A DNA stretch of 64,000 nucleotides, taken from assembly GCA_019421385.1 (NCBI GenBank), contig JAHZFK010000003.1, forward strand, positions 1 through 64,000, written 5' to 3'. Position 1 is the stretch's first letter; every line of letters begins with the position of its first letter. This DNA comes from Clostridiales bacterium. Lineage in GTDB: Bacteria > Bacillota > Clostridia > Oscillospirales > Butyricicoccaceae. This document shows, one piece after another, positions 41,642 to 50,694 of the stretch. A program made the position numbers and the translations under genes. The notes under the pieces were generated by a model. The model worked only from the letters and a program-made list of their open reading frames with translations. It searched no databases and was not told the origin of the DNA.

Positions 41642-42319
41642 ATGATGCTCAAAATCCTTAGCACTTATGGGCCGCTGCTGCTCGAAGCAATGGGGCAGAC
41701 GCTGCTGCTGGCACTGTGTGGCCTGTTTTTTGCCTGTATTCTGGGCTTGATCTTCGGCCTGCTGAGCGTGCTGAAAAGCCGCGTCTGCAATATCATCTCC
41801 ACGATTTTTGTTGATATTATCCGCGGCGTGCCGATGATCGTTCTGGCGTTCTTCATCTATTTCGGCTTCCCGCAGTTTGTCGGCAGTTCGCTCGGAATCA
41901 AGAATTTCACCCTTTCTGCTTTGCAGGCCGGTACTGTCTGCTTGGCGCTCAACTGTGGTGCGTATATGGCGGAGATCATCCGCGCCGGTATCCAGAGCGT
42001 GGACAAGGGTCAGATGGAAGCGGCTCGCAGCCTTGGTCTGCCGTACTGGAAGGCCATGCGCAAGGTCGTGCTGCCGCAGGCCATCCGCACCATGATCCCC
42101 TCCATCATCAACCAGTTCATCATCACGCTCAAGGATACCTCGATCCTGTCGGTTATCGGCTTCCCGGAGCTGGTCAATACCGCCAAGAACGTTGTTGCCA
42201 ACACCATGCGTTCTTCTGAAGTATGGTTTATCGTCGGCGTGATGTATCTGATCGTAATTACCATCCTGTCTCGCTTCGCAAAGATCATGGAAAGGAGGAT
42301 CAACCGTGGCAGAGAATAA
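41642..42319 (+). CDS. Amino-acid ABC transporter permease, 225 aa
   Basis: The start at 41642 ([21 protein letters not shown]) has AAAGGAG upstream. It has about five membrane segments and the HEAAL-type inner-membrane coupling motif in [22 protein letters not shown], followed by [16 protein letters not shown]. HisM/GlnP family, forming a homodimeric channel. The following ATPase gene overlaps its 3' end. Confidence 0.95.
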   Translation: MMLKILSTYGPLLLEAMGQTLLLALCGLFFACILGLIFGLLSVLKSRVCNIISTIFVDIIRGVPMIVLAFFIYFGFPQFVGSSLGIKNFTLSALQAGTVCLALNCGAYMAEIIRAGIQSVDKGQMEAARSLGLPYWKAMRKVVLPQAIRTMIPSIINQFIITLKDTSILSVIGFPELVNTAKNVVANTMRSSEVWFIVGVMYLIVITILSRFAKIMERRINRGRE

Positions 42320-43052
42320 CAAGCAGGTCAAGATCCATGTTTCCCATCTGAAAAAGAGCTTTGGCGATCTGGAAGTGCTCAAGGATGTTTCGATCGATAT
42401 CCACGAGGGCGAAGTCGTCGTCATTCTCGGGCCGTCCGGCAGCGGTAAGTCCACCTTTCTGCGCTGCCTGAACCGTCTGGAGGAGATCACCGACGGCACG
42501 GTGATCGTCGATGGCTACGATATCACGGACAAAAAGACCGATATCAATAAGGTGCGCGAAAACGTCGGCATGGTGTTCCAGCTGTTCAACCTGTTCAACA
42601 ATCTGGACGTGATGGGCAACATGATGCTTGCCCCGACCGAGCTGAAAAAGGCCACCAAGGAAGAAGCACGCGAAACCGCCATGCGGCTGCTCAAGCGCGT
42701 CGGTCTGGCGGATAAGGCGGAAGCCTATCCCGCACAGCTGTCCGGCGGCCAGAAGCAGCGTGTCGCCATCGCGCGTGCGCTCGCGATGAACCCGGATATC
42801 ATGCTCTTTGACGAGCCAACCTCCGCGCTCGACCCCGAAATGGTCGGCGAGGTATTGCAGGTCATGCAGAATCTGGCCAAAGAAGGCATGACCATGGTCG
42901 TCGTCACGCACGAGATTGGCTTCGCCCGCGAGGTTGCCAGCCGCGTCATCTTTATGGAAGGCGGCTATATCGTCGAGGAAGGCACGCCGGATGAGGTTAT
43001 CAACCATCCGAAGGAGCCGCGCACGATCGACTTCTTGAGCAAGGTTCTCTAA
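42306..43052 (+). CDS. Amino-acid ABC transporter ATP-binding protein (GlnQ-like), 248 aa
   Basis: A GTG start at 42306 has AAAGGAGGAT upstream and overlaps the permease by 14 bp. Walker [10 protein letters not shown], signature [15 protein letters not shown], Walker [15 protein letters not shown] and H-loop VVVTHEIGF are all intact. It ends in the usual FLSKVL helix. It energises uptake with the two upstream proteins. Confidence 0.96.
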   Translation: MAENNKQVKIHVSHLKKSFGDLEVLKDVSIDIHEGEVVVILGPSGSGKSTFLRCLNRLEEITDGTVIVDGYDITDKKTDINKVRENVGMVFQLFNLFNNLDVMGNMMLAPTELKKATKEEARETAMRLLKRVGLADKAEAYPAQLSGGQKQRVAIARALAMNPDIMLFDEPTSALDPEMVGEVLQVMQNLAKEGMTMVVVTHEIGFAREVASRVIFMEGGYIVEEGTPDEVINHPKEPRTIDFLSKVL

Positions 43053-43089
43053 ACCCCCGCATCCATACCCATAAACATCGGTATTACGC

Positions 43090-43120
43090 AAAACTCCCGC
43101 CTGTCGGCGGGAGTTTTTTT
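43090..43120 (+). terminator. Terminator of the amino-acid ABC operon
   Basis: AAAACTCCCGCC / GGCGGGAGTTTT with a 4-nt loop and a run of seven Ts. Confidence 0.9.
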
Positions 43121-43250
43121 ATGTCTTTCCGCAAGTGCACCAAAAAGGAATACAAAAATTTGGCTAAAAACCTCATTGACTTTTTTGTTTATCAGATTAA
43201 AGTGAAAGTATCAGTTTTTTTATCATTTTATAAAGTGGGGGGAACATTTT

Positions 43251-44537
43251 ATGCTGCAAAAACTATCGACAAAGCAGAAGGCCATCGGTGCGGCTATCCT
43301 GATTGTGGTATTACTCGCCGCCGCGTGGTCTGCTTACAAATCCCATCAGCACACAGAATATCTGAAAGACACCATCATTAAGGGATTATTTACTGATTAT
43401 ACCTTTTATTCTCCTTTCGATGAGGATACGCAGGAACGGTATACCGAATTTTTCAACGAAGGCATCCGAAAAAAATCGATTCGAAAGGCATTGGCAGAGG
43501 TAGTAAGCGAACAGACCGAGATCGCGCTCAACAATACAAAGTATCATGACGCGAGTGAGAGCGAGAGGGAAGAGCAAGGGCTGCACGCCATAGAAGATGC
43601 GTTTGGAGAGGAGTGTACCCTGTCCGGCCTGCAATCCATGCTGCCGGACGTGATCGGCGCCATCAGTGATCTGGGGTATCAGGATGAAGCTCTACGAGAC
43701 AACCTGCTTGGGTTTTATGAGCAAAAGCGGCAATATACGGTCGATTCCTGTACCGCTTCATCCGACCCTGACGAGCTGGACTATGATCTGGCCAGCGGCA
43801 TGGAATCCAACCGGAAGGCACTGGATGAATTCAATCGGTCAGCCAATGAATTTTATCAGATCGATGCAGAAGCCCTCTATCCGGTATCCGAGCTGAAAGA
43901 CCATTATACACAGGCAGTCGATCTGGCATACGAACAAGAGGATATAAAGCAGTTGGCGGAGGCGCTCTCCGCTGCAACGGAATCCGAATATGTCAGCGAT
44001 GAGACCTATCTGGACAGCCAACAGATCATCGACTTTTTTGCATCAGACGCAACCGATGTTGCAACGACGGTCAATGGTATCGGCGGCTATTACGATACGC
44101 AGGACCCGAACAACAGCTACAATTATTACGGTGACTTTTATTTCGGCACCAGAACCTCCGGCGGCAAACGCTATGACACCAGCGCCTTCACGCCCGGTCT
44201 CTGGTCTGCGCTGACGCCCGGCCAGCGGTCAGAAATCCGAAGCGGGAATAGTTCGCATACCACGACCTACCGCTATTTCCGAGGGAAGGGTATCGACAGC
44301 TTTGCACCCGCAGATCAGGACGACCCGGATAAATATCAGTATGCATTCGTGATCCCCGGCGAAGAGCCTGGTTTTGTGTATGTTTCGCCGCAGTCGATTT
44401 GCCTCGATCTGTCAGGGATCGCACAATTGGAGATTGCAGGTGATTTTCAGGACTCCTTTGAGGAAGCCAAGCAAACCTTTGCGGCAACACACGGTGCCAA
44501 AACCGGCACAGCGGCCGAAACATCATCTGCGCAGTAG
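43251..44537 (+). CDS. Membrane-anchored protein of unknown function, 428 aa
   Basis: The start at 43251 (MLQKLSTKQKAIGAAILIVV) is preceded by GGGGGGAAC. One N-terminal membrane helix (about 11-28) anchors a large acidic extracytoplasmic region. Residues 50-260 are mostly helical and rich in D, E and Y; residues 270-400 are likely beta with G-G-Y-Y-D-T and N-S-Y-N-Y-Y-G text. No known family was recognised. It stands alone, with a terminator after it. Confidence 0.75.
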   Translation: MLQKLSTKQKAIGAAILIVVLLAAAWSAYKSHQHTEYLKDTIIKGLFTDYTFYSPFDEDTQERYTEFFNEGIRKKSIRKALAEVVSEQTEIALNNTKYHDASESEREEQGLHAIEDAFGEECTLSGLQSMLPDVIGAISDLGYQDEALRDNLLGFYEQKRQYTVDSCTASSDPDELDYDLASGMESNRKALDEFNRSANEFYQIDAEALYPVSELKDHYTQAVDLAYEQEDIKQLAEALSAATESEYVSDETYLDSQQIIDFFASDATDVATTVNGIGGYYDTQDPNNSYNYYGDFYFGTRTSGGKRYDTSAFTPGLWSALTPGQRSEIRSGNSSHTTTYRYFRGKGIDSFAPADQDDPDKYQYAFVIPGEEPGFVYVSPQSICLDLSGIAQLEIAGDFQDSFEEAKQTFAATHGAKTGTAAETSSAQ

Positions 44538-44581
44538 GGAAGTGCCGCTCTCACCGCAGCACACCTGCCAATCACATATAG

Positions 44582-44622
44582 AAAAAAACCCGCCTTTTCC
44601 ATTCGAGAAGGCGGGTTTTTTT
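44582..44622. terminator. Bidirectional terminator
   Basis: AACCCGCCTT and AAGGCGGGTT stems with seven-base A and T runs on the flanks, between convergent genes 43251 and 44626. Confidence 0.9.
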
Positions 44623-44625
44623 CGG

Positions 44626-45075
44626 TCATTCATCCAACGCCGGATGAGATTGCACATAGGCTTTGCGGATATCCTCCGGCATCTCCTCGGGTTTCATATG
44701 GCGCAGCCGTTCCTCGTTCCCGTCCTGCATTGCCTGCTCATAGTACCAGCACTTGAACCGCAGCATTGCCTGCACCTGCTGCAAGCGCGCCATCTCCTCC
44801 TCCACGCACTGCTTTTGCCGACGGAACAGTTCGAGCCGCGCCGGATAGGTGCTGCTGCCCTCCACGCACCACTTCATAAACCGTTTGATATCCTTGATCT
44901 CCAAACCGGATTTTTTCAGGCAGTCGATCACGCGCAGCGCGTCGATCTCCTGCTCGCTGAACTTTCGGATACCGGATTCCCGGTGTATTCCGGGAAATAA
45001 TCCCTCTTTATCGTAATACCGCAGCGTCGAAACCGGAATATCAAACATTCTGGATACCTCACCGATGGTGTACAT
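44626..45075 (-). CDS. MerR-family transcriptional regulator, 149 aa
   Basis: The N-terminal winged helix MYTIGEVSRMFDIPVSTLRYYDKEGLF is split here into its usual helix-turn-helix and wing (IGEVSRMFDIPVSTLRYYD; GIRKFSEQEID). A long dimerisation helix and a C-terminal Trp/Tyr-rich stretch (MLRFKCWYYEQAMQDG) follow, typical of MerR proteins sensing small organics. No Cys metal-binding pair is present. It is divergent from the hydrolase gene and faces a 19-bp-spacer promoter. Confidence 0.93.
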   Translation of the reverse strand: MYTIGEVSRMFDIPVSTLRYYDKEGLFPGIHRESGIRKFSEQEIDALRVIDCLKKSGLEIKDIKRFMKWCVEGSSTYPARLELFRRQKQCVEEEMARLQQVQAMLRFKCWYYEQAMQDGNEERLRHMKPEEMPEDIRKAYVQSHPALDE

Positions 45076-45102
45076 TCCTTTTCCGCACCTTTCAAAAATA
45101 TC

Positions 45103-45133
45103 TTGACCTAAAGTTAGGTTTAGGTATTACAAT
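45103..45133 (+). promoter_or_regulatory. MerR-type promoter with 19-bp spacer and operator dyad
   Basis: TTGACC (45103-45108) and TACAAT (45128-45133) are 19 bp apart, the elongated spacing that MerR activators correct. The inverted repeat CCTAAA-N6-TTTAGG (45107-45124) fills the spacer. It points to the hydrolase gene. Confidence 0.85.
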
Positions 45134-45182
45134 GATCTTATCATAAAAGATCAACCCCGTCAAAGGAAAAGGAGCAACGAAT

Positions 45183-46154
45183 ATGGAAAAATTGCAATTG
45201 AGTACAGAATGGGATAAAACCTTCGCGCGCAGCGAGCAAGTAGAGCACAAGAAAGTCACCTTTCACAATCGCTACGGCGTTACACTGGCGGCAGACCTGT
45301 ATGCGCCGCGCGGCGTGGACGGCCCGCTCCCTGCGCTTGCTGTCAGCGGCCCGTTTGGAGCGGTGAAAGAACAAGCCTCCGGTCTGTATGCGCAGAAAAT
45401 GGCGGAAAAAGGCTTTCTGACCATCGCCTTTGACCCGTCCTTCACCGGCGAAAGCGGCGGATTCCCGCGCAACGTTGCCTCGCCGGACATCAATACCGAG
45501 GATTTTCAGGCGGCTGTGGATTTTCTCTCTGTGCAGGAAAACGTTGACCCCGAGCGCATCGGCATCATCGGTATCTGCGGCTGGGGCGGTATGGCACTCA
45601 ACGCGGCCGCGATCGACCCCCGCATCAAAGCAACCGTCGCTTCCACCATGTACGACATGACCCGCGTTACCGCAAAAGGATATTTTGACGCAGAGGACAG
45701 CGAGCAGGCGCGCTTCGAAAAGCGCAAGGCGCTCTGTGCGCAGCGCACGGAGGACTATAAGAGCGAAACCTACGCCCGCGCCGGTGGTGTAGTAGATCCG
45801 CTGCCCGCGGATGCCCCCGATTTTCTCAAAGATTATTACGCGTACTACAAAACCGAGCGCGGCTATCATCCCCGCTCCCTCAACTCCAACGACGGATGGA
45901 ACGTGACCTCGTCGCTGTCCTTCCTCAATATGCCGATTTTGCAATACAGTCAGGAAATCCGCAGCGCGGTGCTGCTAATTCACGGCGATCAGGCGCATTC
46001 CTGCTATTTCAGCCACGATGCCTACGCCAAACTGACCGGCGACAATAAGGAACTGCTGCTGATTCCCGGCGCTGTCCACACCGATCTGTATGACAATCTG
46101 GATGTTATTCCGTTTGACCGGATGGCAGCATTTTTCACCGAATACCTCAAGTAA
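45183..46154 (+). CDS. Alpha/beta hydrolase (dienelactone-hydrolase-like) with Cys nucleophile, 323 aa
   Basis: AAAGGAGCAACGA precedes the ATG. Alpha/beta hydrolase fold: strand AVSGPFGAVKEQ, ESGGFPRN loop, the nucleophile elbow GICGWGG with Cys132 in place of serine, and a C-terminal AVLLIHGDQAHS with the acid, then PGAVHTDLYD with the catalytic His. A Cys nucleophile is a hallmark of dienelactone-hydrolase relatives. Expression is probably induced by the divergent MerR protein sensing an organic ligand. The natural substrate is unknown. Confidence 0.9.
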   Translation: MEKLQLSTEWDKTFARSEQVEHKKVTFHNRYGVTLAADLYAPRGVDGPLPALAVSGPFGAVKEQASGLYAQKMAEKGFLTIAFDPSFTGESGGFPRNVASPDINTEDFQAAVDFLSVQENVDPERIGIIGICGWGGMALNAAAIDPRIKATVASTMYDMTRVTAKGYFDAEDSEQARFEKRKALCAQRTEDYKSETYARAGGVVDPLPADAPDFLKDYYAYYKTERGYHPRSLNSNDGWNVTSSLSFLNMPILQYSQEIRSAVLLIHGDQAHSCYFSHDAYAKLTGDNKELLLIPGAVHTDLYDNLDVIPFDRMAAFFTEYLK

Positions 46155-46193
46155 GCCCTTGAAATTGCGTACTGCACAGGAGGTGCATATCAC

Positions 46194-46706
46194 ATGCTTT
46201 CCAAACTGATGCTGACCCTGCTTGTCTGCATGGGCATGACCGGATGCGAAACACCGCCCGCCGCGACGGACACCCCCACCACCCCGTCTGTTTCCAACCC
46301 GTCAGACGTGCAGCCGCCGGAAGAGACAGCAGAAGGGGAGAGTGCATCCGACCAGACTATCGTACTCGAAGTGAACGGCACGGAAATTCCCGTCCAGTGG
46401 GAGGAAAACCGCGCGGTCGAGGATTTGAAAGCGCTCTTATCAGACGGGGAACTGACCATACAGACAGCTGCATACGGCGGCTTTGAGCAAGTCGGCGCAC
46501 TGCCGCAAACCCTCACGACAGACAATACCCAAATCACTACCGAGCCGGGGGATATCGTTTTGTATGGCGGCAATTTTATCGTGTTGTTCTATGGCTCGAA
46601 CACTTGGAGCTATACCAAACTGGGACATATGACTGACTTCGATGAGGCTTTGACTGAACTGCTCAGCGCGGACACCGTCACAGTCACATTATCCCTGACC
46701 GAATGA
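46194..46706 (+). CDS. Cyclophilin-like-fold lipoprotein, 170 aa
   Basis: CAGGAGGTGCATATC precedes the ATG. A lipobox (GMTGC) follows the signal peptide, then a Thr/Pro-rich linker. The C-terminal 110 residues (IVLEVNGTEIPVQWEENRAV to PGDIVLYGGNFIVLFYGSNTW) match the small cyclophilin-like domain family (PF18050-type). This family is often found next to hydrolases and reductases of the same regulon. Probably cotranscribed with the hydrolase (39-bp gap). Confidence 0.85.
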   Translation: MLSKLMLTLLVCMGMTGCETPPAATDTPTTPSVSNPSDVQPPEETAEGESASDQTIVLEVNGTEIPVQWEENRAVEDLKALLSDGELTIQTAAYGGFEQVGALPQTLTTDNTQITTEPGDIVLYGGNFIVLFYGSNTWSYTKLGHMTDFDEALTELLSADTVTVTLSLTE

Positions 46707-46713
46707 CACGCTG

Positions 46714-47199
46714 TTATGACTCCTCTTCTTGATTTCTGATATAATGTCCGGATTTTCCTCCGGTTTTCTCCAAAAGACAGATATTTTGTATCACCATGCC
46801 GCGGTCAACCGCTTTGCACATATCGTAAACCGTCAAAGCCGCAACGCTTGCCGCGGTCAGTGCTTCCATCTCGATGCCGGTTTTCCAATGGCATTTCAGC
46901 GTGGCTTTGACGCGCAAACACACCGGTTCTTCGGTTTCAAAGTCAATGGAAACCGACTCGATCGGCAATGGGTGGCACATCGGGATCCACTCAAACGTCC
47001 GCTTTGCCGCCATAATACCAGCAATACGCGCACAGGCGAAAACGTCTCCTTTCTGCATGGTTCCCTCACAGATCATAGCCAGTGTTTGGGGCTGCATCCT
47101 AATTTCCGCCTGCGCCACGGCTACACGTTCGGTGATTGCTTTTTCACCGATGTTTACCATGTGCGCATTACCTTTCTCATCCAAATGGGAGAGCTGCAT
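46714..47199 (-). CDS. moaC: Cyclic pyranopterin monophosphate synthase MoaC, 161 aa
   Basis: Family signature segments are present: the start [21 protein letters not shown], the active-site [10 protein letters not shown] and [25 protein letters not shown]. It forms cyclic pyranopterin monophosphate in molybdenum cofactor synthesis. CAGGAGATGAG precedes the ATG. No other moa/mob genes are in the window, so it is an isolated member here. Confidence 0.96.
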   Translation of the reverse strand: MQLSHLDEKGNAHMVNIGEKAITERVAVAQAEIRMQPQTLAMICEGTMQKGDVFACARIAGIMAAKRTFEWIPMCHPLPIESVSIDFETEEPVCLRVKATLKCHWKTGIEMEALTAASVAALTVYDMCKAVDRGMVIQNICLLEKTGGKSGHYIRNQEEES

Positions 47200-47297
47200 T
47201 TTCTCATCTCCTGTGTTTTTATGTCTCTGACAATAGCTTTTGTACCGTTTGCGTACTCTATTGTATCAAACGTCTTTTTATCGGGCAATTGTAACAG

Positions 47298-47330
47298 AAA
47301 AAAATCCGGCTCCATAGAGCCGGATTTTTT
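47298..47330. terminator. Terminator after the 47400 gene
   Basis: ATCCGGCTC / GAGCCGGAT with a 4-nt loop and six-to-seven-base A and T flanks. It serves the leftward 47400 gene. Confidence 0.85.
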
Positions 47331-47399
47331 GTATTTCCTTTTCTGTTGATGGTCCATGCCCCGGGATTGCACCTACTGATATGCACATCCGCCGATTTT

Positions 47400-48695
47400 T
47401 TATTGAAACATCGCAAATACTCGATATACTTCGTTCCGGTTGATATATTCCGTCCGAATCAAACCAGTCTGCCACGGCTTGTTGGCAACCCGTTCCCGGT
47501 TGTGATCAATTTTGGCATCCAGTGCGTCCATAAATTTATCCATGAACGGCTCGAATGCGTCTTTCAGCAAGTCGGAGAGCCGATCGCTGATGCCTGCATC
47601 CTGCATCGCGTCTGTCAGAGATTGATACTGCTGGGCAAGATATTTGCCTAAATCGGCATCGCTGTTCTTGATTTCATAGGTATCCCATTCCGGCTTCTTG
47701 ATTTGGTTGGACAGCCCTTTGGCGTAGTTGGCGGCAAATGCCAGATCCTCTTCGCTATAGGGCGCCGACTCGCTGGCAGTTTGGGTGGCAGGCGCATCCA
47801 CCGACGATGCCGCAACGCTTTCCCGCAGTTTGGCAGCCATGAAACCGTCATCCTGCTTCAGCCATTGCTTACTCGGATCGGTGATATCTGCATAAATGTC
47901 GTTTTCCGCAAGATATGCGCTATATTCGTCCGCTTTGCTGTCGATAGCAGCCAATACGCTATTGCGCATATCTTCAGAGACACCGGATTGTCCCATATCT
48001 TCATAAAACCCGCCAATGTTCTCGGCATAGGAATTTGCCATGTCTTCCTTGGCCTTGGTGTACAGGTCATCCAGCGTCTGCATTTCCTGCTCCAGCTTTC
48101 CGCCAGAGTACTGGGTCTGGATGCGGTCTTTCAAAACTGCATAGCGGGAAGCCAGATAGTCCGCCTTGATCTCAAAGCTTTGCGCATTGTCAAAGCGTAT
48201 GTCCATACGAGCAAAATCTTCCTGCACCCCACGCCAGTCGATTTCGTCTCCCAGTCCGTTTTTCTCAAGCTCAGCGCGGAATGCATCCAAACTTTCCTGG
48301 CTGACCTGTCCCTCTATCATCAGCTTCACCGGCTTGGAGGTGTCAAGCACAAAAGAATCCCCGTCCTTAATGAAATTCAGCCGGTACTGCTTCATGTACT
48401 GATTCATCAGTGCATCTTCTTCGGTATACTCTTTTTCCGAAGCAGGACGAAGAACCGCCGTTTGATTCAGATTAGATTCAACCGGAGTAGCTTCCGGTGT
48501 TTCCAGAACTTGCAGACGGTTGGGCAGATACGGATAAGAACCGCTCAGTTCCACCCGATCCCGATTTGCCGCTTTGGGCTGTGTCCGCACCTGCGAAAGA
48601 GCGGAGGACACAGCAGAATGATTCTGCTTCATGCCAATATTGTTGAGCCAAGTGCTTTTCAGCCATGGGTTTGTGCCGAATTGACCGATATACAT
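47400..48695 (-). CDS. Cytoplasmic-looking helical protein of unknown function, 431 aa
   Basis: AGGAGGAATC precedes the ATG at 48695. The protein has no signal peptide or membrane segment. It starts MYIGQFGTNPWLKSTWLNNI, has a Ser/Gln-rich stretch, then a long, mostly helical acidic body with many Asp/Glu-Lys pairs and Tyr. A similar N-terminal start with an SGS(Y/H)-containing linker occurs in several Clostridia proteins of unknown role, but I cannot name a family. Monocistronic, with strong terminators on both sides. Confidence 0.7.
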   Translation of the reverse strand: MYIGQFGTNPWLKSTWLNNIGMKQNHSAVSSALSQVRTQPKAANRDRVELSGSYPYLPNRLQVLETPEATPVESNLNQTAVLRPASEKEYTEEDALMNQYMKQYRLNFIKDGDSFVLDTSKPVKLMIEGQVSQESLDAFRAELEKNGLGDEIDWRGVQEDFARMDIRFDNAQSFEIKADYLASRYAVLKDRIQTQYSGGKLEQEMQTLDDLYTKAKEDMANSYAENIGGFYEDMGQSGVSEDMRNSVLAAIDSKADEYSAYLAENDIYADITDPSKQWLKQDDGFMAAKLRESVAASSVDAPATQTASESAPYSEEDLAFAANYAKGLSNQIKKPEWDTYEIKNSDADLGKYLAQQYQSLTDAMQDAGISDRLSDLLKDAFEPFMDKFMDALDAKIDHNRERVANKPWQTGLIRTEYINRNEVYRVFAMFQ

Positions 48696-48834
48696 TTTGA
48701 TTCCTCCAAAACATGCGTTTCAAGCGATGATTTCTACATCTATCTCTATCGTATTTATCGGCTTATTTTTCCAGAAATTAAGAAACTGAGTGTGCGCACT
48801 CGCACCGTTTTGAATCCACTCCTTCCAATTCAAA

Positions 48835-48880
48835 CAAAAAAAACGCCACCTGACTTCCTTTGAAAGAGGCCAGATGGCGT
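48835..48880 (-). terminator. Terminator of the stalk-domain gene
   Basis: ACGCCATCTGGCCTC and its imperfect complement (48843-48880) form a hairpin with an eight-base T-run on the minus strand (48835-48842). Confidence 0.75.
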
Positions 48881-48900
48881 TTTATCATTTTTTTAGTTTT

Positions 48901-49876
48901 TTATCGTGCTGCGTTAGCACCAGTTAGGTTTAATCTCTCAACGCAAGAAACCTGTACTGTTCCTGCTTCGCACTCATAATAAGACAAGCCGCAGCCAGCC
49001 GAGTACGTTTTTCCGTCATAGGAAAATAGCTCGGTACCAACAATAGAGTAGAAGTCAGCCTTGTTATCCCTCATTTTTTCATATACGGTCTGAGGGATGT
49101 CAAACGTTAAGGTCGCATGTCCGGTGGAATCGGTCTTGATTTTCTTTACCGCAGTGGTTTCCGGGAAAGAATTATCGAAATCGTTGCTCTGGTTCGCCCG
49201 GTTGACATAGATCCGTAATTCAAGGTCAGCCGGATAGATATACCGATTATTTATTACATCAAAAAACTTGAGATCAACCGAAACAGTTACCGGTGTACCC
49301 GGAAAAGCGTCTACCTGCGCCTGATAGTCCGGGTTTACCTCATCGTAATCCAGCGTCTCGTATGCCTGTTTATATTCGCTGTTGTATTCCGGCGGTGCCG
49401 GCTCATCCGACTCCTCACCGTCATCATAGCTTTCGGTGGTGATAATATCGACGCGCTGGGTTTCTCCGTCCCATGTGACATTGAAGTCAAAGGCATCGGC
49501 TACATCACGCAGCTTGTAGTAGTTGTTTCCGTTGATCTCAAATCCCGTCAAGGACGCCGGCCGGCCATCCTGATACACCCATGCCGTAGAAAGATTTGCC
49601 GTCTGCGTTCCGGCCGGAATCGTTTCCAGCTCACCGCCTACCGTCGTGTATGCCTTGTCGTCAGTCAGATCAATACGGTTCTCCGCGCCGTTCCAAGTGA
49701 CCTCGAACTGTGCGTCCGTGCCGTTGAGAATCGCTGCGATGTCACGCAGCTTAAAGAAGTTATTGCCATTGATCGACGTACACCTTATGGGTGGACGGCG
49801 TGGCCGTAGTCGATACAGCTCCCGCCGACGCGATCAGCGCGAGCGCAAGACCTGTTGAAAGAATTACTTTTTTCAT
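48901..49876 (-). pseudogene. Stalk-domain (Cu-amine-oxidase-N-like) secreted protein, frameshifted near its N-terminus
   Basis: The ATG at 49876 (AGAGGAGGAAG upstream) begins a signal peptide MKKVILSTGLALALIASAGA and reaches TATPSTHKVYV. It then runs out of frame and stops at 49760. In the next frame the stalk domain continues directly: SINGNNFFKLRDIAAILNG, then a second repeat GFEINGNNYYKLRDVADAF (inside the 48901-49578 frame), an acidic linker and an Ig-like/beta-sandwich C-terminus. The usual strand between KVYV and INGNN (about nine residues) is missing. A short out-of-frame deletion near 49770 therefore explains the break. Without repair no signal peptide precedes the domain. Confidence 0.8.
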
Positions 49877-50002
49877 TTTTCTTCCTCCTCTGTTATTTTG
49901 GTTTTTCTACTATCTCTACATTATCTTTTTCTTTCTATGCCTCTACAAAAAGAAATAAAGGTTATTTTGCTTTACCATCTGTCCATCCGCACGCGATTGC
50001 CG

Positions 50003-50656
50003 TTATAGCTTATTTCCGCATTCCGTACAGAACGTGCAATCCGGTTCGTTCACCGCGTCGCAGCTTGAACAGGTTTTAGAAGTCTGCCTTTGCTCGATCG
50101 GTGTGGATTCTGTCGGCACTTGTTCTGCCGGCGTTTGCGCTTCCGGCACCTGCTCCGCTGGTGCTTGCTCAGCTGAAACAGGCGGCACGACATCCCGCAG
50201 CATCGGTTTTCCGCATGCAGTACAGAAACGGGTTCCTCGGGGGATCATAGCGCCGCAGCTGGCGCATTTTTCCAAGTCCTGTGCGTTCGTCGATGTTGTT
50301 CTTTTGGGAGACGGCGCACCGCAAAAGCTGCAAAATGCCGAACCGGCAGAAATCTCTGCACCGCATTTTTCGCAGCAGACAACACCCTTGATGTCCTGAA
50401 TTCTCTGCCTGCACTCCGCTATTTTTCTTTCCGACTCGATCACAGAGCCGATCATACCGGCAAAATCGCTTTCATAATCCGCTGTATGCTTGGCAACATA
50501 TAATTTACCGATTTGAAAATACAGATGATTCGCCGTGCGCTCCAACTCGGAGATCTCTGCATTGATTTTTGCAATGTCTGCAACATCCTTTGTCTTTTGT
50601 ACCGCCGTCTGGCTGACTGAGGTCAGCTTTTTTCCCAAATCATCAAAAAATGCCAT
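50003..50656 (-). CDS. Zinc-ribbon protein with N-terminal coiled helix, 217 aa
   Basis: The start MAFFDDLGKKLTSVSQTAVQ is preceded by AAAGGGGATAA. Residues 1-90 are a long helix resembling small dimeric zinc-ribbon-associated proteins. Three CxxC...CxxC ribbons follow (about 94-112, 129-147 and 196-213; CEKCGAEI/CSFCGAP, CASCGAM/CTACGKP, CSSCDAV/CTECGNK). A repeated A-E-Q-V/P-E linker (AEQAPAEQVPEAQTPAEQ) separates the second and third. It is probably a scaffold or regulatory protein; there is no catalytic motif. It is grouped with two other zinc-ribbon proteins. Confidence 0.82.
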   Translation of the reverse strand: MAFFDDLGKKLTSVSQTAVQKTKDVADIAKINAEISELERTANHLYFQIGKLYVAKHTADYESDFAGMIGSVIESERKIAECRQRIQDIKGVVCCEKCGAEISAGSAFCSFCGAPSPKRTTSTNAQDLEKCASCGAMIPRGTRFCTACGKPMLRDVVPPVSAEQAPAEQVPEAQTPAEQVPTESTPIEQRQTSKTCSSCDAVNEPDCTFCTECGNKL

Positions 50657-50694
50657 TCAGATTATCCCCTTTATCGTTTTTATTTTTGCCTGCA

